From the NCBI GenBank assembly GCA_937958475.1, contig CALFXR010000198.1, positions 1-43,216 of the forward strand: DNA of 43,216 nucleotides. The letters are read 5' to 3'. The stretch is from an uncultured Mesorhizobium sp. (lineage in GTDB: Bacteria; Pseudomonadota; Alphaproteobacteria; Rhizobiales; Rhizobiaceae). Shown piece by piece: positions 24,814 to 33,421 of the stretch; position 1 is the stretch's first letter, and the number at the start of each line of letters is the position of its first letter. The notes below the pieces were generated by a model, which did not search any database, was not told the DNA's origin, and saw only the letters and a list, made by a program, of their open reading frames with translations. The translations under genes were made by a program, and so were the position numbers.

Positions 24814-24934
24814 GACGGATTCCCATGTGCGGGAACGTCGCACGACCGCGACGTTCGCCGGCTGCGCCGGTCCCAGCCGTCGGCGACAATCGTCATATCA
24901 GCTGCACTCCATCCCCTCCGCGGCCGGCATTCAG

Positions 24935-25384
24935 TCAGGACGGTCGCGACGATAGCCTCGCCCGCGTCCACTCGACAATCTGCCGGGTCGACATGGCGCC
25001 GGAACTGCGGCCGATCTCAATTCCGCCGCGGAACAGGAGAAGCGACGGGATGCCGCGGATGCCCATGCGCCCGGCGATCTCCTGTTCGTTGTCGGAGTTG
25101 AGCTTGATCACCCTGACATGGGGCTCGAGATCCTTCGCCGCCGCCTCATAGGCTGGCGCCATCGACCGGCAGGGGCCGCACCAGGGCGCCCAGACGTCGA
25201 CGAGGACGGGAATGGTGCTCCGCGAGACCTGACGCTCGAACATCGTGCGGTCGACATCGGCCGGGTGACCGGAGAACAGCCGCTCGCCGCAGACGCCGCA
25301 TTTCGCGGCATGCGCCTTCGCCGTCGCCGGCACCCTGTTGACGCCCGCACAATGCGGGCAGACGACATGCTCCGTTTCGCTCAT
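24935..25384 (-). CDS. trxC: Thioredoxin 2 (zinc-binding TrxC)
   Basis: A 149-residue thioredoxin with an N-terminal zinc finger: Cys9-x-x-Cys12 and Cys29-x-x-Cys32 (CPHC and CGVC) precede a complete thioredoxin fold with active site WAPWCGPC (Cys69, Cys72) and the cis-proline GIPSLLLF. TrxC reduces disulfides and is redox-sensitive through its finger. It starts one base after the stop of the P-type ATPase gene, so it is the third gene of a DUF302-ATPase-trxC operon. That suggests a role in thiol or metal-stress handling with the pump. The 120 bases before the DUF4010 gene show no obvious terminator. Confidence 0.95.
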   Translation of the reverse strand: MSETEHVVCPHCAGVNRVPATAKAHAAKCGVCGERLFSGHPADVDRTMFERQVSRSTIPVLVDVWAPWCGPCRSMAPAYEAAAKDLEPHVRVIKLNSDNEQEIAGRMGIRGIPSLLLFRGGIEIGRSSGAMSTRQIVEWTRARLSSRPS

Positions 25385-25385
25385 T

Positions 25386-27290
25386 TCACAGGCTCCTCGC
25401 TGGTGGCCGGGCGCCGAGTGGTACCGGCCGGTTCCTTGTCGCCCGCGGTCGCGGCTGCCCGCCGCCGAGCGCGCGCAACGCGTTGACGATCACCGCCACG
25501 TCGATCGCCTCCTGGGCCAGCGCGCCAGCCACGGGCGGCAGGTAGCCGAAGGCGGCGACGACCATGCCGACGCCCGACAAGGCGAGGCCGGCGACGATGC
25601 TCTGCATGGCGATCGCGCGGCTGCGCCGGGCGACATCGACGGCGTCGGCGACCAGCGCCAGGCGATCGGCGAGGACGACGACGTCGGCGGCTTCCGACGA
25701 CGCGGTGGCGCCGCGCGCGCCCATCGCGACGCCGACGCTCGCCGCAGCCAGCGCCGGCGCGTCGTTGATGCCGTCGCCGACCATCAGTACCGGGCCACGG
25801 GCTTTTTCCGCCGCGACCGCGGCGACTTTCTCCGCCGGGCTTCGGTCGGCGAAGACCTCGTCGATGTCGAGTTTCGCGGCGATCGCAAGCGCGGTCTCGG
25901 CATCGTCGCCGGTGACCATGACGATGCGGCCGACGCCGGCCTCGCGCAAGCCGGCAATGGCTTCCGCCGCGTCCGGACGGATGCCGTCGCCCAAAGACAG
26001 GACCGCGGCGAGTTCGCCATCGACAGCAACGAAGACGCGCAACGCGGCATGGCTGTTGCCGCCGTCGCCGGTCGCGGCGGCCCAAGCCGGCAGCGAAGCG
26101 TCACCGACGACCAGCGAGCGCGAGCCGGCGCGAACGGCGTGGCCGTCGATCGTGCCCTCGAGGCCGGAGCCTCTGTGTTCGAGTACGTCCCGCGGCCGCG
26201 ACAGCGTGACCCCGGCCCGTCTTCCGGCGGATACCAGGGCCTCGGCCAGGACGTGGTGCGACGCCTGTTCCAGCGAGGCGACGAGGCGCAGCGCCTCCAT
26301 GGCCTCCATTCCGGGCGCGGTGTCGAGGGACAGGAGTTGGGCGCCTCCTTCGGTCAGCGTGCCGGTCTTGTCGAAGATGGCGGTGCGCACCTGCGCCATC
26401 GCCTCCAGTGCGGCGCTGCCCTTCATCAGAACGCCGAGGCGGGCGGCGCGCGAGACGCCGCCGATGAAGGCAACCGGCGCGGCGAGGATCAGCGGGCAGG
26501 GCGTGGCGACGACCAGCACGGCGAGGCCGCGCACGGGATCGCCGGAGAGCAGCCAGGCGGCGGCGGCGGCGATCAGCACCGCGGGCAGGAGAACCAGAGC
26601 GAAACGGTCGGCCATGCGGATGAACGGCGCCTTGGCCGTCTGCGCCGCCTGGACCATGCGCACGATGCCGGCATAGGTGCTGTCGTCGGCGGTGCGCGAC
26701 GCCCTGTAGTGGAAGGCTTCGCCGGCGTTGACGGTGCCGCTGCGCAGCTGGTCGCCGGCCAGCCGCCGCACCGGGATCGGCTCGCCGGTGACCGCCGATT
26801 CGTCGACGACGCTGCGGATGTCGACGAGCACGCCGTCGACGGGCAGCAACTCGCCGGCGCGGACAAGGAGTTCGTCGCCGATGCGCACCGCTTCGACGGG
26901 CACGTCCTCCAGGTGCGAATCCACGCGGCGGTGGGCGGTGCGCGGCGTGCGGTCGGTCAGTGCGCGCAATTCGCGCTCGGCGCGACCGCGGGCGAAGTCC
27001 TCGAGCGCGTTGCCGCCAGCATACATGATGGCGACGACGATGCCGGCGAGCGGCTCGCCGAGCAGCAGCGCCGTCGACATGGAGAACAGGGCGATGGCGT
27101 CGACGCCGACGCGGCCCATGAGGAAATCGCGGACGATCGAGACGGCGAGGCCGACGACGACGGGAAGCGTCGCCGCACCCCAGATTCCGCCGGCGAGCTC
27201 CGGCATGTCGTGGAGATACGCCGCAGTGCCGGCGAAGATGCCGACGAGGGCAAGTGCCAGCAGCGCCCGGTGGACGAACCGTTCACTCAC
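25386..27290 (-). CDS. P1B-type heavy-metal transporting ATPase with TPC motif
   Basis: A 634-residue metal pump. There is no N-terminal HMA or CxxC domain; the chain starts directly with membrane helices (residues 8-26, 33-53, two more before 100). TGE lies at 168-170, the ion-site motif is TPCP at 263-266 (not CPC or SPC), the phosphorylated Asp is 307 in DKTGTLT, and TGDDAETA and GDGINDAPAL complete the P and hinge motifs. The usual His-Pro pair of P1B nucleotide-binding domains reads HHV here. TPC-type pumps have been linked to iron and nickel, so the cargo is uncertain. GTG 27290 has GAGGGGG upstream. It lies between the DUF302 gene and trxC. Confidence 0.88.
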   Translation of the reverse strand: MSERFVHRALLALALVGIFAGTAAYLHDMPELAGGIWGAATLPVVVGLAVSIVRDFLMGRVGVDAIALFSMSTALLLGEPLAGIVVAIMYAGGNALEDFARGRAERELRALTDRTPRTAHRRVDSHLEDVPVEAVRIGDELLVRAGELLPVDGVLVDIRSVVDESAVTGEPIPVRRLAGDQLRSGTVNAGEAFHYRASRTADDSTYAGIVRMVQAAQTAKAPFIRMADRFALVLLPAVLIAAAAAWLLSGDPVRGLAVLVVATPCPLILAAPVAFIGGVSRAARLGVLMKGSAALEAMAQVRTAIFDKTGTLTEGGAQLLSLDTAPGMEAMEALRLVASLEQASHHVLAEALVSAGRRAGVTLSRPRDVLEHRGSGLEGTIDGHAVRAGSRSLVVGDASLPAWAAATGDGGNSHAALRVFVAVDGELAAVLSLGDGIRPDAAEAIAGLREAGVGRIVMVTGDDAETALAIAAKLDIDEVFADRSPAEKVAAVAAEKARGPVLMVGDGINDAPALAAASVGVAMGARGATASSEAADVVVLADRLALVADAVDVARRSRAIAMQSIVAGLALSGVGMVVAAFGYLPPVAGALAQEAIDVAVIVNALRALGGGQPRPRATRNRPVPLGARPPARSL

Positions 27291-27317
27291 CTTTGCGTAC
27301 CCCCTCGACGCGGCCGC

Positions 27318-27704
27318 TCAGAGGCCTTCGACGACATCCTTCAGGAGGCCGCGCACCGTATTGGCGACCTCGCCCAGGGACGGATTCGAGATCGCCGACA
27401 TCGACGCGACCGGATCGACCGCCGACACTTCGACCTGGCCCGGCGCCGCCTCCGTGACGATGACGTTGCAGGGCAGCATGGTGCCGATCTTGTCCTCCGC
27501 CTGGAGCGCCTTGTAGGCGTAGTGCGGATTGCAGGCGCCAAGAATGACGTAGGGCTTGAAGTCGACGCCGAGCTTCTTCTTCATCGTCGCGCTCACATCG
27601 ATCGTCGTCAGCACGCCGAATCCCTTGCCTGCCAGCGCCTTGGTGACGTGCTCGACGGCTTCGTCGAACGGCATGGCGACGGTCTTGGTGAAATGATAGC
27701 TCAT
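27318..27704 (-). CDS. DUF302 family protein
   Basis: A 128-residue soluble protein of the DUF302 family. Landmarks are the start SYHFTKTVAMPFDEAVEHVTKALAGKGFGVLTTID, the central VILGACNPHYAYKAL containing the conserved cysteine and Asn-Pro, and TMLPCNVIVTE with a second conserved cysteine. The family has a beta-alpha dimer fold (TT1751-like) and no proven function; the cysteines make metal or thiol chemistry plausible. It is the first gene of an operon with a P1B ATPase (27-base gap) and trxC. It lies divergent from the acyl-CoA synthetase gene, with an FNR-like box in the shared control region. Confidence 0.88.
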   Translation of the reverse strand: MSYHFTKTVAMPFDEAVEHVTKALAGKGFGVLTTIDVSATMKKKLGVDFKPYVILGACNPHYAYKALQAEDKIGTMLPCNVIVTEAAPGQVEVSAVDPVASMSAISNPSLGEVANTVRGLLKDVVEGL

Positions 27705-27796
27705 GGGTCCAGTCTCCCTTGCTCCGGCGACGTGATCGCGTCCGCCTGAAACCTGTCATCGGAACGGCCATTGAGGCCGACGAATGCGCCGCCACA

Positions 27797-27810
27797 TTGA
27801 TCCGCGTCAA
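27797..27810. promoter_or_regulatory. FNR/FixK-type box (TTGAT-N4-GTCAA)
   Basis: The 14-base sequence TTGAT-CCGC-GTCAA differs from the ideal anaerobox (TTGAT-N4-ATCAA) at one base. It lies in the 245-base divergent region between the DUF302 operon (start 27704) and the acyl-CoA synthetase gene (start 27950). A -10-like CATATG lies at 27830-27835, near the place expected for an activated promoter reading rightwards. No other gene-like content is seen in this region. Confidence 0.7.
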
Positions 27811-27949
27811 GGTTGCGCCGCCGACCTCTCATATGGGTAGCCGCGACGACAGTGCGATGCGGCGCGCCGCCGCGCGTGTCGGTTGAACTGTCATCAAGGC
27901 CGGGCGATCCTGTGGCATAAACGAAGCAGAGAAAACGAGGGTTCCTTTC

Positions 27950-30652
27950 ATGACCATCCGCAATCTCGAATTCGCCGTCCGCCCGCGGTCGGTCGCCGTC
28001 ATCGGCGCCTCGATCCGCGACGGATCGGTCGGCAAGGTGGTGCTCGACAACATCGTCGACGGCGGTTTCGAGGGAGACATCTGGCCGATCAATCCGAAGT
28101 ACGACACGATTGGCTCGTTGCGGTGCTACCCCGATGCCGAGGCGCTGCCCGGCGTGCCGGACCTGGCGGTGATCGTGACGCCGCCGGACACGGTTCCCGG
28201 CATCATCACCGCGCTTGGCAAGCGGGGCACGCGTGCCGCGGTGGTCATCACCGCAGGGCTGACGATCCGCAACGGTCTTCGGCAGAAGATGCTCGACGCC
28301 GCCAGGCCTTACCTCTTCCGCATCATCGGCCCGAACACGCTCGGCCTGATGATCCCGCCGGTGAAGCTGAATGCCGGCTTCGCCCACATGGCGGCCAAGC
28401 CGGGCGGGATCGCGCTGCTGTCGCAGTCGGGCGCCATCGCCACGGCACTGGTCGACTGGGCCGCGGCGAACAATCTCGGCTTCTCGCAGATCGTGTCGCT
28501 GGGCGACATGGCCGACGTCGACGTCGGCGACTATCTCGACATGCTCGCCGGCGACATGAAGACCCACGCGATCGTCATGTACCTGGAAAGCGTCCCCAAT
28601 CCCCGCAAGTTCATGTCGGCGGCGCGCGCGGCGGCGCGCATCAAGCCGGTCGTGGCGATCAAGGCAGGCCGGCACGAGCAGTCGGCGAAGGCGGCAGCGA
28701 CCCACACCGGTGCGCTGTCCGGGGCCGACAGGGTGATCGACGCGGCGCTGTCGCGCGCGGGCATCCTGCGGGTGCTCGGCCTGTCCGAACTCTTCGACGC
28801 CGCCGAGACGCTGTCGCGCTTCAAGCCGCTGGCCCGGGCGCGTGTCGGCATCGTCACCAATGGCGGCGGCGCCGGCGTGCTCGCCGTCGACCGGCTGATC
28901 GACTGCCGGGGCGAACTCGCGGAACTCTCCGAGGAGACCATCACGCTGCTCGACCACCACCTGCCGCCGACCTGGTCGCGCGCCAACCCCGTCGACATCA
29001 TCGGCGACGCCGCCGCGGAGCGCTACAAGGCGGCGGTCGAGGCAGTCGCCGCCGATCCGGGCACCGATGCGATCATGGTACTGAACTGCCCGACAGGGCT
29101 TGCCTCGCCGACCGATTCCGCGACCGCCGTCGCCGCCCTTACGACGAAGGGCCGGATCAACGGCAAGCCGGTTCTGACCTGCTGGCTCGGCGAGGAGACG
29201 GCGCGCAACGGCCGCCATATCCTTCAGGAGGCCGGCGTCGCCAGCTTCGAGACGCCGGCCGACGCGGCGAACGCCGTCGCCTATCTCAGCGACTGGTCGC
29301 GGGCGCAGAAGGCGCTGACACGCGTACCGTCGAGCCACGGCGACGACAGGGCCGGCGGCCGCGAAGCCGTGCTCGCTATCTTCCGGGCCGTCGCCGCCGA
29401 CGGCCGCCGCATCCTCACCGAACCCGAGGCCAAGGCAGCCATCGCCGCCTACGGCATCCCGGTTCCCGAGACTGCCGTCGCGTCGACGCCGGCGGAGGCG
29501 AAAAAGGCCGCGGCGCGGATGCTCGCGGGCGGCGGCAGCGTCGTCGTCAAGCTCCTGTCCAAGGCGATCTCGCACAAGTCCGACATCGGCGGCGTGGTGC
29601 TCAACATCGAGACACCGGAAGCCGCCCAGGAGGCTGCCAGGGCGATCCTGGAGCGCGTCCGCAAGGCGGCGCCCGAGGCCGACATACAAGGGTTCGCCGT
29701 GCAGCCGATGGTCATGCGCAAGAACGCCTACGAGTTGATCCTCGGGGTCAGCCGCGATCCGATCTTCGGACCAGTGGTGCTGTTCGGTTCCGGCGGGGTT
29801 TCGGTCGAGGTCGTCGACGACACGGCGATCGCGTTGCCGCCGCTCGACGACGTGCTCGCGGGCGACCTGATCGACCGCACGCGTATCGGCCGCCTGCTCG
29901 CCGGCTTCCGCGACCGCAAGCCGGCCGACCGCGCGGCGATCGCTGACGCGCTGAACGGCCTGTCGCAGATGATCGTCGACTTCCCCTGCATCGCCGGCAT
30001 GGACATCAACCCGCTGCTCGCCGATGCCGATGGCGTCGTGGCGCTCGATGCGCGGCTGGAAATCGATCCCGCCGCCGTGGAACAGCCCGGACCGAACCCG
30101 GCCCTCGCGATCAGGCCGTATCCCGCGGGGTGGGACGCCGACATCGGCGCAGGCGATCACAGCTACCACATCCGCCCGATCAAGCCGGCGGATGTCGGGC
30201 TCTATCCGGACTTCCTCGCCAAGGTGTCGCCCGACGACATCCGCCTGCGCTTCCTTTCGCCGAGGCGCAGCTTCCCCGACGAGATGCTGCTCAGGCTGAC
30301 CCAGCTCGACTACGACCGCGACATGGCCTTCGTGGCGCTGGCCTCGGGGACGGGGGAACTGGCCGGCATCGGCCGGCTGTCGTCGGATCCCGACCGAACG
30401 GTCGCGGAGTACGCGCTGCTGGTGCGCACGGACCTGCAGGGCCACGGGCTCGGCTGGGCGCTGCTCAAGCGCATCATCGACTACGCCCGCGCCGAAGGGA
30501 TTGGCCGCATCACCGGCATGGTGCTGCGCGAGAACGTGAAGATGCTGGCGATGTGCCGCGAGTTCGGCTTCACGCTCGCCCACGACGTGGATGAGCCGGG
30601 GATCTACCAGGTTTCGCTCGACCTCGCGGAGAAGAGCCTCAAGCCGACATGA
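27950..30652 (+). CDS. Fused NDP-forming acyl-CoA synthetase / GNAT acetyltransferase (Pat-like architecture)
   Basis: A 900-residue fusion. Order: CoA-binding domain (SVAVIGASIRDGSVGKVVLDNI), succinyl-CoA-ligase-like domains with His252 in THTGALSG, an ATP-grasp domain (about 480-700, GSVVVKLLSKAISHKSDIGG), and a C-terminal GNAT domain (about 725-890, with LQGHGLGWALLKRII). The layout and length match PatZ/Pat, the enzyme that acetylates and inactivates acetyl-CoA synthetase. In Pat the synthetase-type catalytic His is reported lost, but here the equivalent His is kept, so ADP-forming acyl-CoA synthetase activity may remain. It is divergent from the DUF302-ATPase-trxC operon across an FNR-like box. 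Its last 14 bases overlap the convergent stress-protein gene. Confidence 0.9.
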   Translation: MTIRNLEFAVRPRSVAVIGASIRDGSVGKVVLDNIVDGGFEGDIWPINPKYDTIGSLRCYPDAEALPGVPDLAVIVTPPDTVPGIITALGKRGTRAAVVITAGLTIRNGLRQKMLDAARPYLFRIIGPNTLGLMIPPVKLNAGFAHMAAKPGGIALLSQSGAIATALVDWAAANNLGFSQIVSLGDMADVDVGDYLDMLAGDMKTHAIVMYLESVPNPRKFMSAARAAARIKPVVAIKAGRHEQSAKAAATHTGALSGADRVIDAALSRAGILRVLGLSELFDAAETLSRFKPLARARVGIVTNGGGAGVLAVDRLIDCRGELAELSEETITLLDHHLPPTWSRANPVDIIGDAAAERYKAAVEAVAADPGTDAIMVLNCPTGLASPTDSATAVAALTTKGRINGKPVLTCWLGEETARNGRHILQEAGVASFETPADAANAVAYLSDWSRAQKALTRVPSSHGDDRAGGREAVLAIFRAVAADGRRILTEPEAKAAIAAYGIPVPETAVASTPAEAKKAAARMLAGGGSVVVKLLSKAISHKSDIGGVVLNIETPEAAQEAARAILERVRKAAPEADIQGFAVQPMVMRKNAYELILGVSRDPIFGPVVLFGSGGVSVEVVDDTAIALPPLDDVLAGDLIDRTRIGRLLAGFRDRKPADRAAIADALNGLSQMIVDFPCIAGMDINPLLADADGVVALDARLEIDPAAVEQPGPNPALAIRPYPAGWDADIGAGDHSYHIRPIKPADVGLYPDFLAKVSPDDIRLRFLSPRRSFPDEMLLRLTQLDYDRDMAFVALASGTGELAGIGRLSSDPDRTVAEYALLVRTDLQGHGLGWALLKRIIDYARAEGIGRITGMVLRENVKMLAMCREFGFTLAHDVDEPGIYQVSLDLAEKSLKPT

Positions 30653-31460
30653 GGCGGTTCAGCCGGACGTCGTCGAGCAGCGAGCGGGTGACGCCGCCGA
30701 GCACCCACTCGCGCAGGCGGCTGTGCCCGTAGGCGCCTGAAACGACCAGGTCGGCATGGAGACCCGCGGCGAATTCGGCGAGCCGGACGCCCTCGTCGCG
30801 CCCCGGCAAGACCTCGCCGCGCGCCTTGATGCCGTGACGGCCGAGCCAGGCGACGACGTCGGCGACGCTGTCGCGGCTCTGGCGCGATCCGTCGGGATCG
30901 ACGGTCGCGACGACCACCTCGGTGGCCCGCGACAGGAACGGCACGGCGTCGGCGACGGCGCGCCGCGCCTCGCGCCCGTCCTTCCACGCGACCAGCGCCT
31001 TGCGCGCCAGAAGATGCTCGGCCCCGGCCGCCGAGACGAGCACGGGACGTCCCGCATGGAGCAGGAGGTCGCCGAGGTCGGTGGCGCGATAGGCACTGCC
31101 GGCGCGGGCGCCTTCGGGCGCGCCGGTGACGATCAGGTCGGCCATGCGCGCCGAGCGGACGAGCAGGCGCGTCGGGTTCATGACGTCGCCGCGCCATTCG
31201 GTCTCGATGCCGTCGCCGACGAGGCCGGCGAACTTGCCGCGCAGGTGATCCAGGCGCGCTTCGATGTCGCCGCGCTGGCGCTCCAGCATCTCCCCGTCGA
31301 CGACCATGCCCTCCATCGTCACCATCGGAGGGACGATGTCGGCGGCCGAGCAGCCGATCAGCCTGGCGCCGAACTGCCGCGCCAGGTCGGCCGCGAGCTT
31401 GATCAGCGGCGTGACGGGACCGTCGATGTCGATGTTCACCAGGATCGATTTGTAGGCCAT
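30639..31460 (-). CDS. Universal stress protein, tandem UspA domains
   Basis: A 273-residue protein of two UspA domains in a row. The first opens with AYKSILVNIDIDGPVTPLIKLAADLARQFGARLIG; the second ends with the nucleotide-binding pattern DLVVSGAYGHSRLREWVLGGVTRSLL (G-2x-G-9x-G-S/T type). The first domain's loop (LIVTGAPEG) is less complete. UspA proteins help cells survive starvation and low oxygen. I chose ATG 31460 (MAYKSILVN) as the family start; an upstream ATG adds 13 unrelated residues. It lies 111 bases after the cytochrome c gene on the same strand and is probably transcribed with it from the FNR-boxed promoter at 32037. Confidence 0.92.
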   Translation of the reverse strand: MAYKSILVNIDIDGPVTPLIKLAADLARQFGARLIGCSAADIVPPMVTMEGMVVDGEMLERQRGDIEARLDHLRGKFAGLVGDGIETEWRGDVMNPTRLLVRSARMADLIVTGAPEGARAGSAYRATDLGDLLLHAGRPVLVSAAGAEHLLARKALVAWKDGREARRAVADAVPFLSRATEVVVATVDPDGSRQSRDSVADVVAWLGRHGIKARGEVLPGRDEGVRLAEFAAGLHADLVVSGAYGHSRLREWVLGGVTRSLLDDVRLNRLMSA

Positions 31461-31571
31461 GTCCGATCTCCCTCCGGCGGATGGTATCGCTGTCAGCATA
31501 GCGTCACGGCGCCGCCGCGTCTCGCTCCGAACGCAGACGTTCCATGGACCGGGCCGCGGCGCCTGTCCTGT

Positions 31572-31982
31572 TCACTTCTGCAGCGACTCGATATAGCCGG
31601 CGAGCTGGTGGATACGCTCTTCGGTGACGATCTCGCCGCCGGAGGGACCGAAGGTGACGGCGTCCTCCTCGAGAAACTGGCGGCCCCACACCGGCATGTC
31701 GCGTTCGCCGTGACCGGGTACGACGAATCGGCCATCGATGGTGGCGAAGACGCGGAAATAGGGGAACTCGCCGCCATTCGCCTCGGCGAGCCGGGTCAGG
31801 TCGGTCGGCCGCTTCACGAGTTCGTCGGCGAGCGGCCCATCGCCCTCGCCGCTGGTGCCGTGACAAACGGCGCAGGAGTTGAGGAACTCGGCCTGGCCGT
31901 AGGTCATCTCCTGGGCGGCGGCGCCCTGCGCCAGGGCAAGAATGGTCGCCGACGCGGCGAGGAGGACGTAAAGCTTCGGCAC
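31572..31982 (-). CDS. Small c-type cytochrome (class I monoheme), periplasmic
   Basis: A 136-residue exported protein: signal peptide at residues 1-23 (cleavage near AAAQE), one heme-binding motif CAVCH near residue 37, and the distal Met ligand in RDMPVWG. It looks like the cytochrome c subunits of small electron-transfer chains. The start is GTG at 31982 with a GGAGAG ribosome site; no in-frame ATG fits a signal peptide. It is divergent from the second stress-protein gene, and an FNR-like box centred at 32043.5 is placed 41.5 bases ahead of a predicted transcription start near 32002. Its redox partner is unknown. Confidence 0.88.
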   Translation of the reverse strand: MPKLYVLLAASATILALAQGAAAQEMTYGQAEFLNSCAVCHGTSGEGDGPLADELVKRPTDLTRLAEANGGEFPYFRVFATIDGRFVVPGHGERDMPVWGRQFLEEDAVTFGPSGGEIVTEERIHQLAGYIESLQK

Positions 31983-32036
31983 GCTTGCTCTCCGGTTGAT
32001 GCACCGGAACCGTAGAAGCGGGAGGTCCGCCGGTCC

Positions 32037-32050
32037 TTGACGCGGATCAA
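32037..32050 (-). promoter_or_regulatory. FNR/FixK-type box ahead of the cytochrome c gene
   Basis: TTGAC-GCGG-ATCAA has one mismatch from the ideal TTGAT-N4-ATCAA and its centre is at 32043.5. On the minus strand a -10-like TACGGT lies at 32014-32009, the distance expected for class II activation. The predicted start of transcription is near 32002, giving the cytochrome GTG (31982) a leader of about 20 bases. Confidence 0.7.
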
Positions 32051-32080
32051 GAACGGATCAGATCGATACGCGGAGGGGCA

Positions 32081-32094
32081 TTGATCCAACGCAA
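32081..32094 (+). promoter_or_regulatory. Partial FNR/FixK-type box ahead of the tandem-Usp gene
   Basis: TTGAT-CCAA-CGCAA has a perfect left half and a degenerate right half. A -10-like GATAAC lies at 32115-32120, within two or three bases of the position expected for a class II promoter reading rightwards into the stress-protein gene at 32169. It lies 44 bases (centre to centre) from the stronger box that faces the other way. Confidence 0.5.
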
Positions 32095-32168
32095 CGATTT
32101 GCACGGGCCGTCGCGATAACTACAAGAAAAAACCGCATCATCGCGCGGAGAAGAAGGGAGATTTCATT

Positions 32169-33005
32169 ATGCCGTTCAAGACCATCCTCGCCGTCGTCGG
32201 CGTCGACCAGGGAGACCGCGACATCGAGACGGCCGTCGGTGTGTGCCGCGAGATCGGCGCGCATCTTTCCGTCCTCGTACTCGGACTCGCCTCGCCGCCG
32301 CCCGTCGGCGCCTACGCGGCGGTCGTTTCCGACACCTGGATGGAGGAACGTGACGCGGACATGAAGCGGCTGGCGGCGAGAGTCGACGCCATCGAGGGTC
32401 TCGTGGCGAAGGAGGGCATTACCGCCGACGTCGAGTGCGAGTACGCGGAAATGGCGTGGACCGACGCGGTGGCCGGCCGCCGCGCCCGCTATGCCGACCT
32501 GACGCTGCTTGGGCCGGATCTCCTCGCCGACGGCGACCTCAAGAACTACGTCATCAACGGCGCCTTGTTCGATTCGGGCCGCCCGCTGCTGCTCTCGCCC
32601 GCCGGTCAGAAGACGACGCTGCGGCCGAAGCGGATCATGCTGGCATGGGATTCGCGCATCGAGGCGTCGCGCGCCGCGCGCGAAGCCGTCGACCTGATCG
32701 CAGCGGCCGACGAGGTCAGGGTCGCCCTGGTCGATCCCGAGACCGGCGACCTCGCACAGGGCGACGAACCCGGCGCCGACGTCGCCGCATGGCTCGCCCG
32801 CCACGGCGCCAAGGTCTCCGTCGATCGCCTCGCCAGCGGCGGCCGCTCCGTGGTCCGCGTTCTGCGCCAGCACGCGGTCGACTGCGGCGCGGAGATGATC
32901 GTCATGGGCGGATACGGCCACTCGCGCATGCGCGAACGGATCTTCGGCGGCGTTACCAGGTCGATGGTGGACGAGCCCCCGATGCCGGTCTTCATGGCGC
33001 GGTAA
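32169..33005 (+). CDS. Universal stress protein, tandem UspA domains (second copy)
   Basis: A 278-residue two-domain UspA protein. It starts PFKTILAVVGVDQGDRDIETAVGVCREIGAHLSV, and its second domain ends MIVMGGYGHSRMRERIFGGVTRSMV, the ATP-binding pattern of the family. The overall layout resembles the 273-residue protein encoded nearby, suggesting old duplication, but the sequences have diverged. GGGAG at 32155-32159 is a good ribosome site. It heads the rightward run Usp, cytochrome c, Crp/Fnr regulator, DUF2892, with gaps of 16-82 bases, and has a partial FNR-like box and a -10-like element upstream. Confidence 0.92.
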   Translation: MPFKTILAVVGVDQGDRDIETAVGVCREIGAHLSVLVLGLASPPPVGAYAAVVSDTWMEERDADMKRLAARVDAIEGLVAKEGITADVECEYAEMAWTDAVAGRRARYADLTLLGPDLLADGDLKNYVINGALFDSGRPLLLSPAGQKTTLRPKRIMLAWDSRIEASRAAREAVDLIAAADEVRVALVDPETGDLAQGDEPGADVAAWLARHGAKVSVDRLASGGRSVVRVLRQHAVDCGAEMIVMGGYGHSRMRERIFGGVTRSMVDEPPMPVFMAR

Positions 33006-33084
33006 TGCGTCCGCGGCAATTGCGGCCGGCCACGGCAATCCGGCCGCGGCGGGCAGTCCGGGCGACAGCAAGGGGAGCATCCCG

Positions 33085-33405
33085 ATGAAAAAGCTGGTAC
33101 CGGCCATCATGGCGCTCTGCCTCGCGGCGCCCGCCATGGCGGCGGACGATGCCGAGAGCATCGCGCACGGCAAGGCGCTGGTGGAGGCGAACTGCGCGCG
33201 CTGTCACGGCGTGGGCGCCGACGACGCCAGCGCCCACCCCGAGGCGCCGCCGTTCCGCACGCTTTCCGAGCGCTATCCGCTGGACGCGCTGGAGGAGGCG
33301 TTCGTCGAGGGCATCACGACCGGTCATCCGGATATGCCGGAGTTCGTCGCGACGCCCGAGCAGGTAGCCGACATCCTCGCCTACATCGACACGCTGCAGC
33401 CTTGA
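33085..33405 (+). CDS. Small c-type cytochrome (monoheme), periplasmic
   Basis: A 106-residue exported cytochrome: signal peptide residues 1-20 (MKKLVPAIMALCLAAPAMA), heme motif CARCH at about residue 37, and the likely axial Met in HPDMPEF near residue 82. It ends VADILAYIDTLQP, typical of cytochrome c class I. It is distinct from the 136-residue cytochrome on the other strand. It lies between a universal stress protein and a Crp/Fnr regulator, and a ribosome site AGGGGAG precedes the start. The function is electron transfer by family; the donor and acceptor are unknown. Confidence 0.88.
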   Translation: MKKLVPAIMALCLAAPAMAADDAESIAHGKALVEANCARCHGVGADDASAHPEAPPFRTLSERYPLDALEEAFVEGITTGHPDMPEFVATPEQVADILAYIDTLQP

Positions 33406-33421
33406 GCAGGCGGGCCCGGCG

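Noticed and set aside
24266..25151. Several short plus-strand frames opposite the DUF4010 and trxC genes
   Set aside because: Ser/Arg/Ala-rich shadows without start signals or motifs.
25338..27749. An 803-codon open frame on the plus strand opposite the P1B ATPase
   Set aside because: It crosses trxC, the ATPase and the DUF302 gene on the other strand and shows no domain; it is an artefact of high GC at third positions.
27883..27897. A further FNR-like TTGA...TCAA element
   Set aside because: The two half-sites are separated by seven bases instead of six, so it does not fit a CRP/FNR dimer.
27701..30583. A 960-codon open frame on the minus strand opposite the acyl-CoA synthetase gene
   Set aside because: It is a mirror of the codon bias in a GC-rich gene; the product is a low-complexity Arg/Asp/His/Gly-rich text with no domain, and the plus-strand gene is unmistakable.
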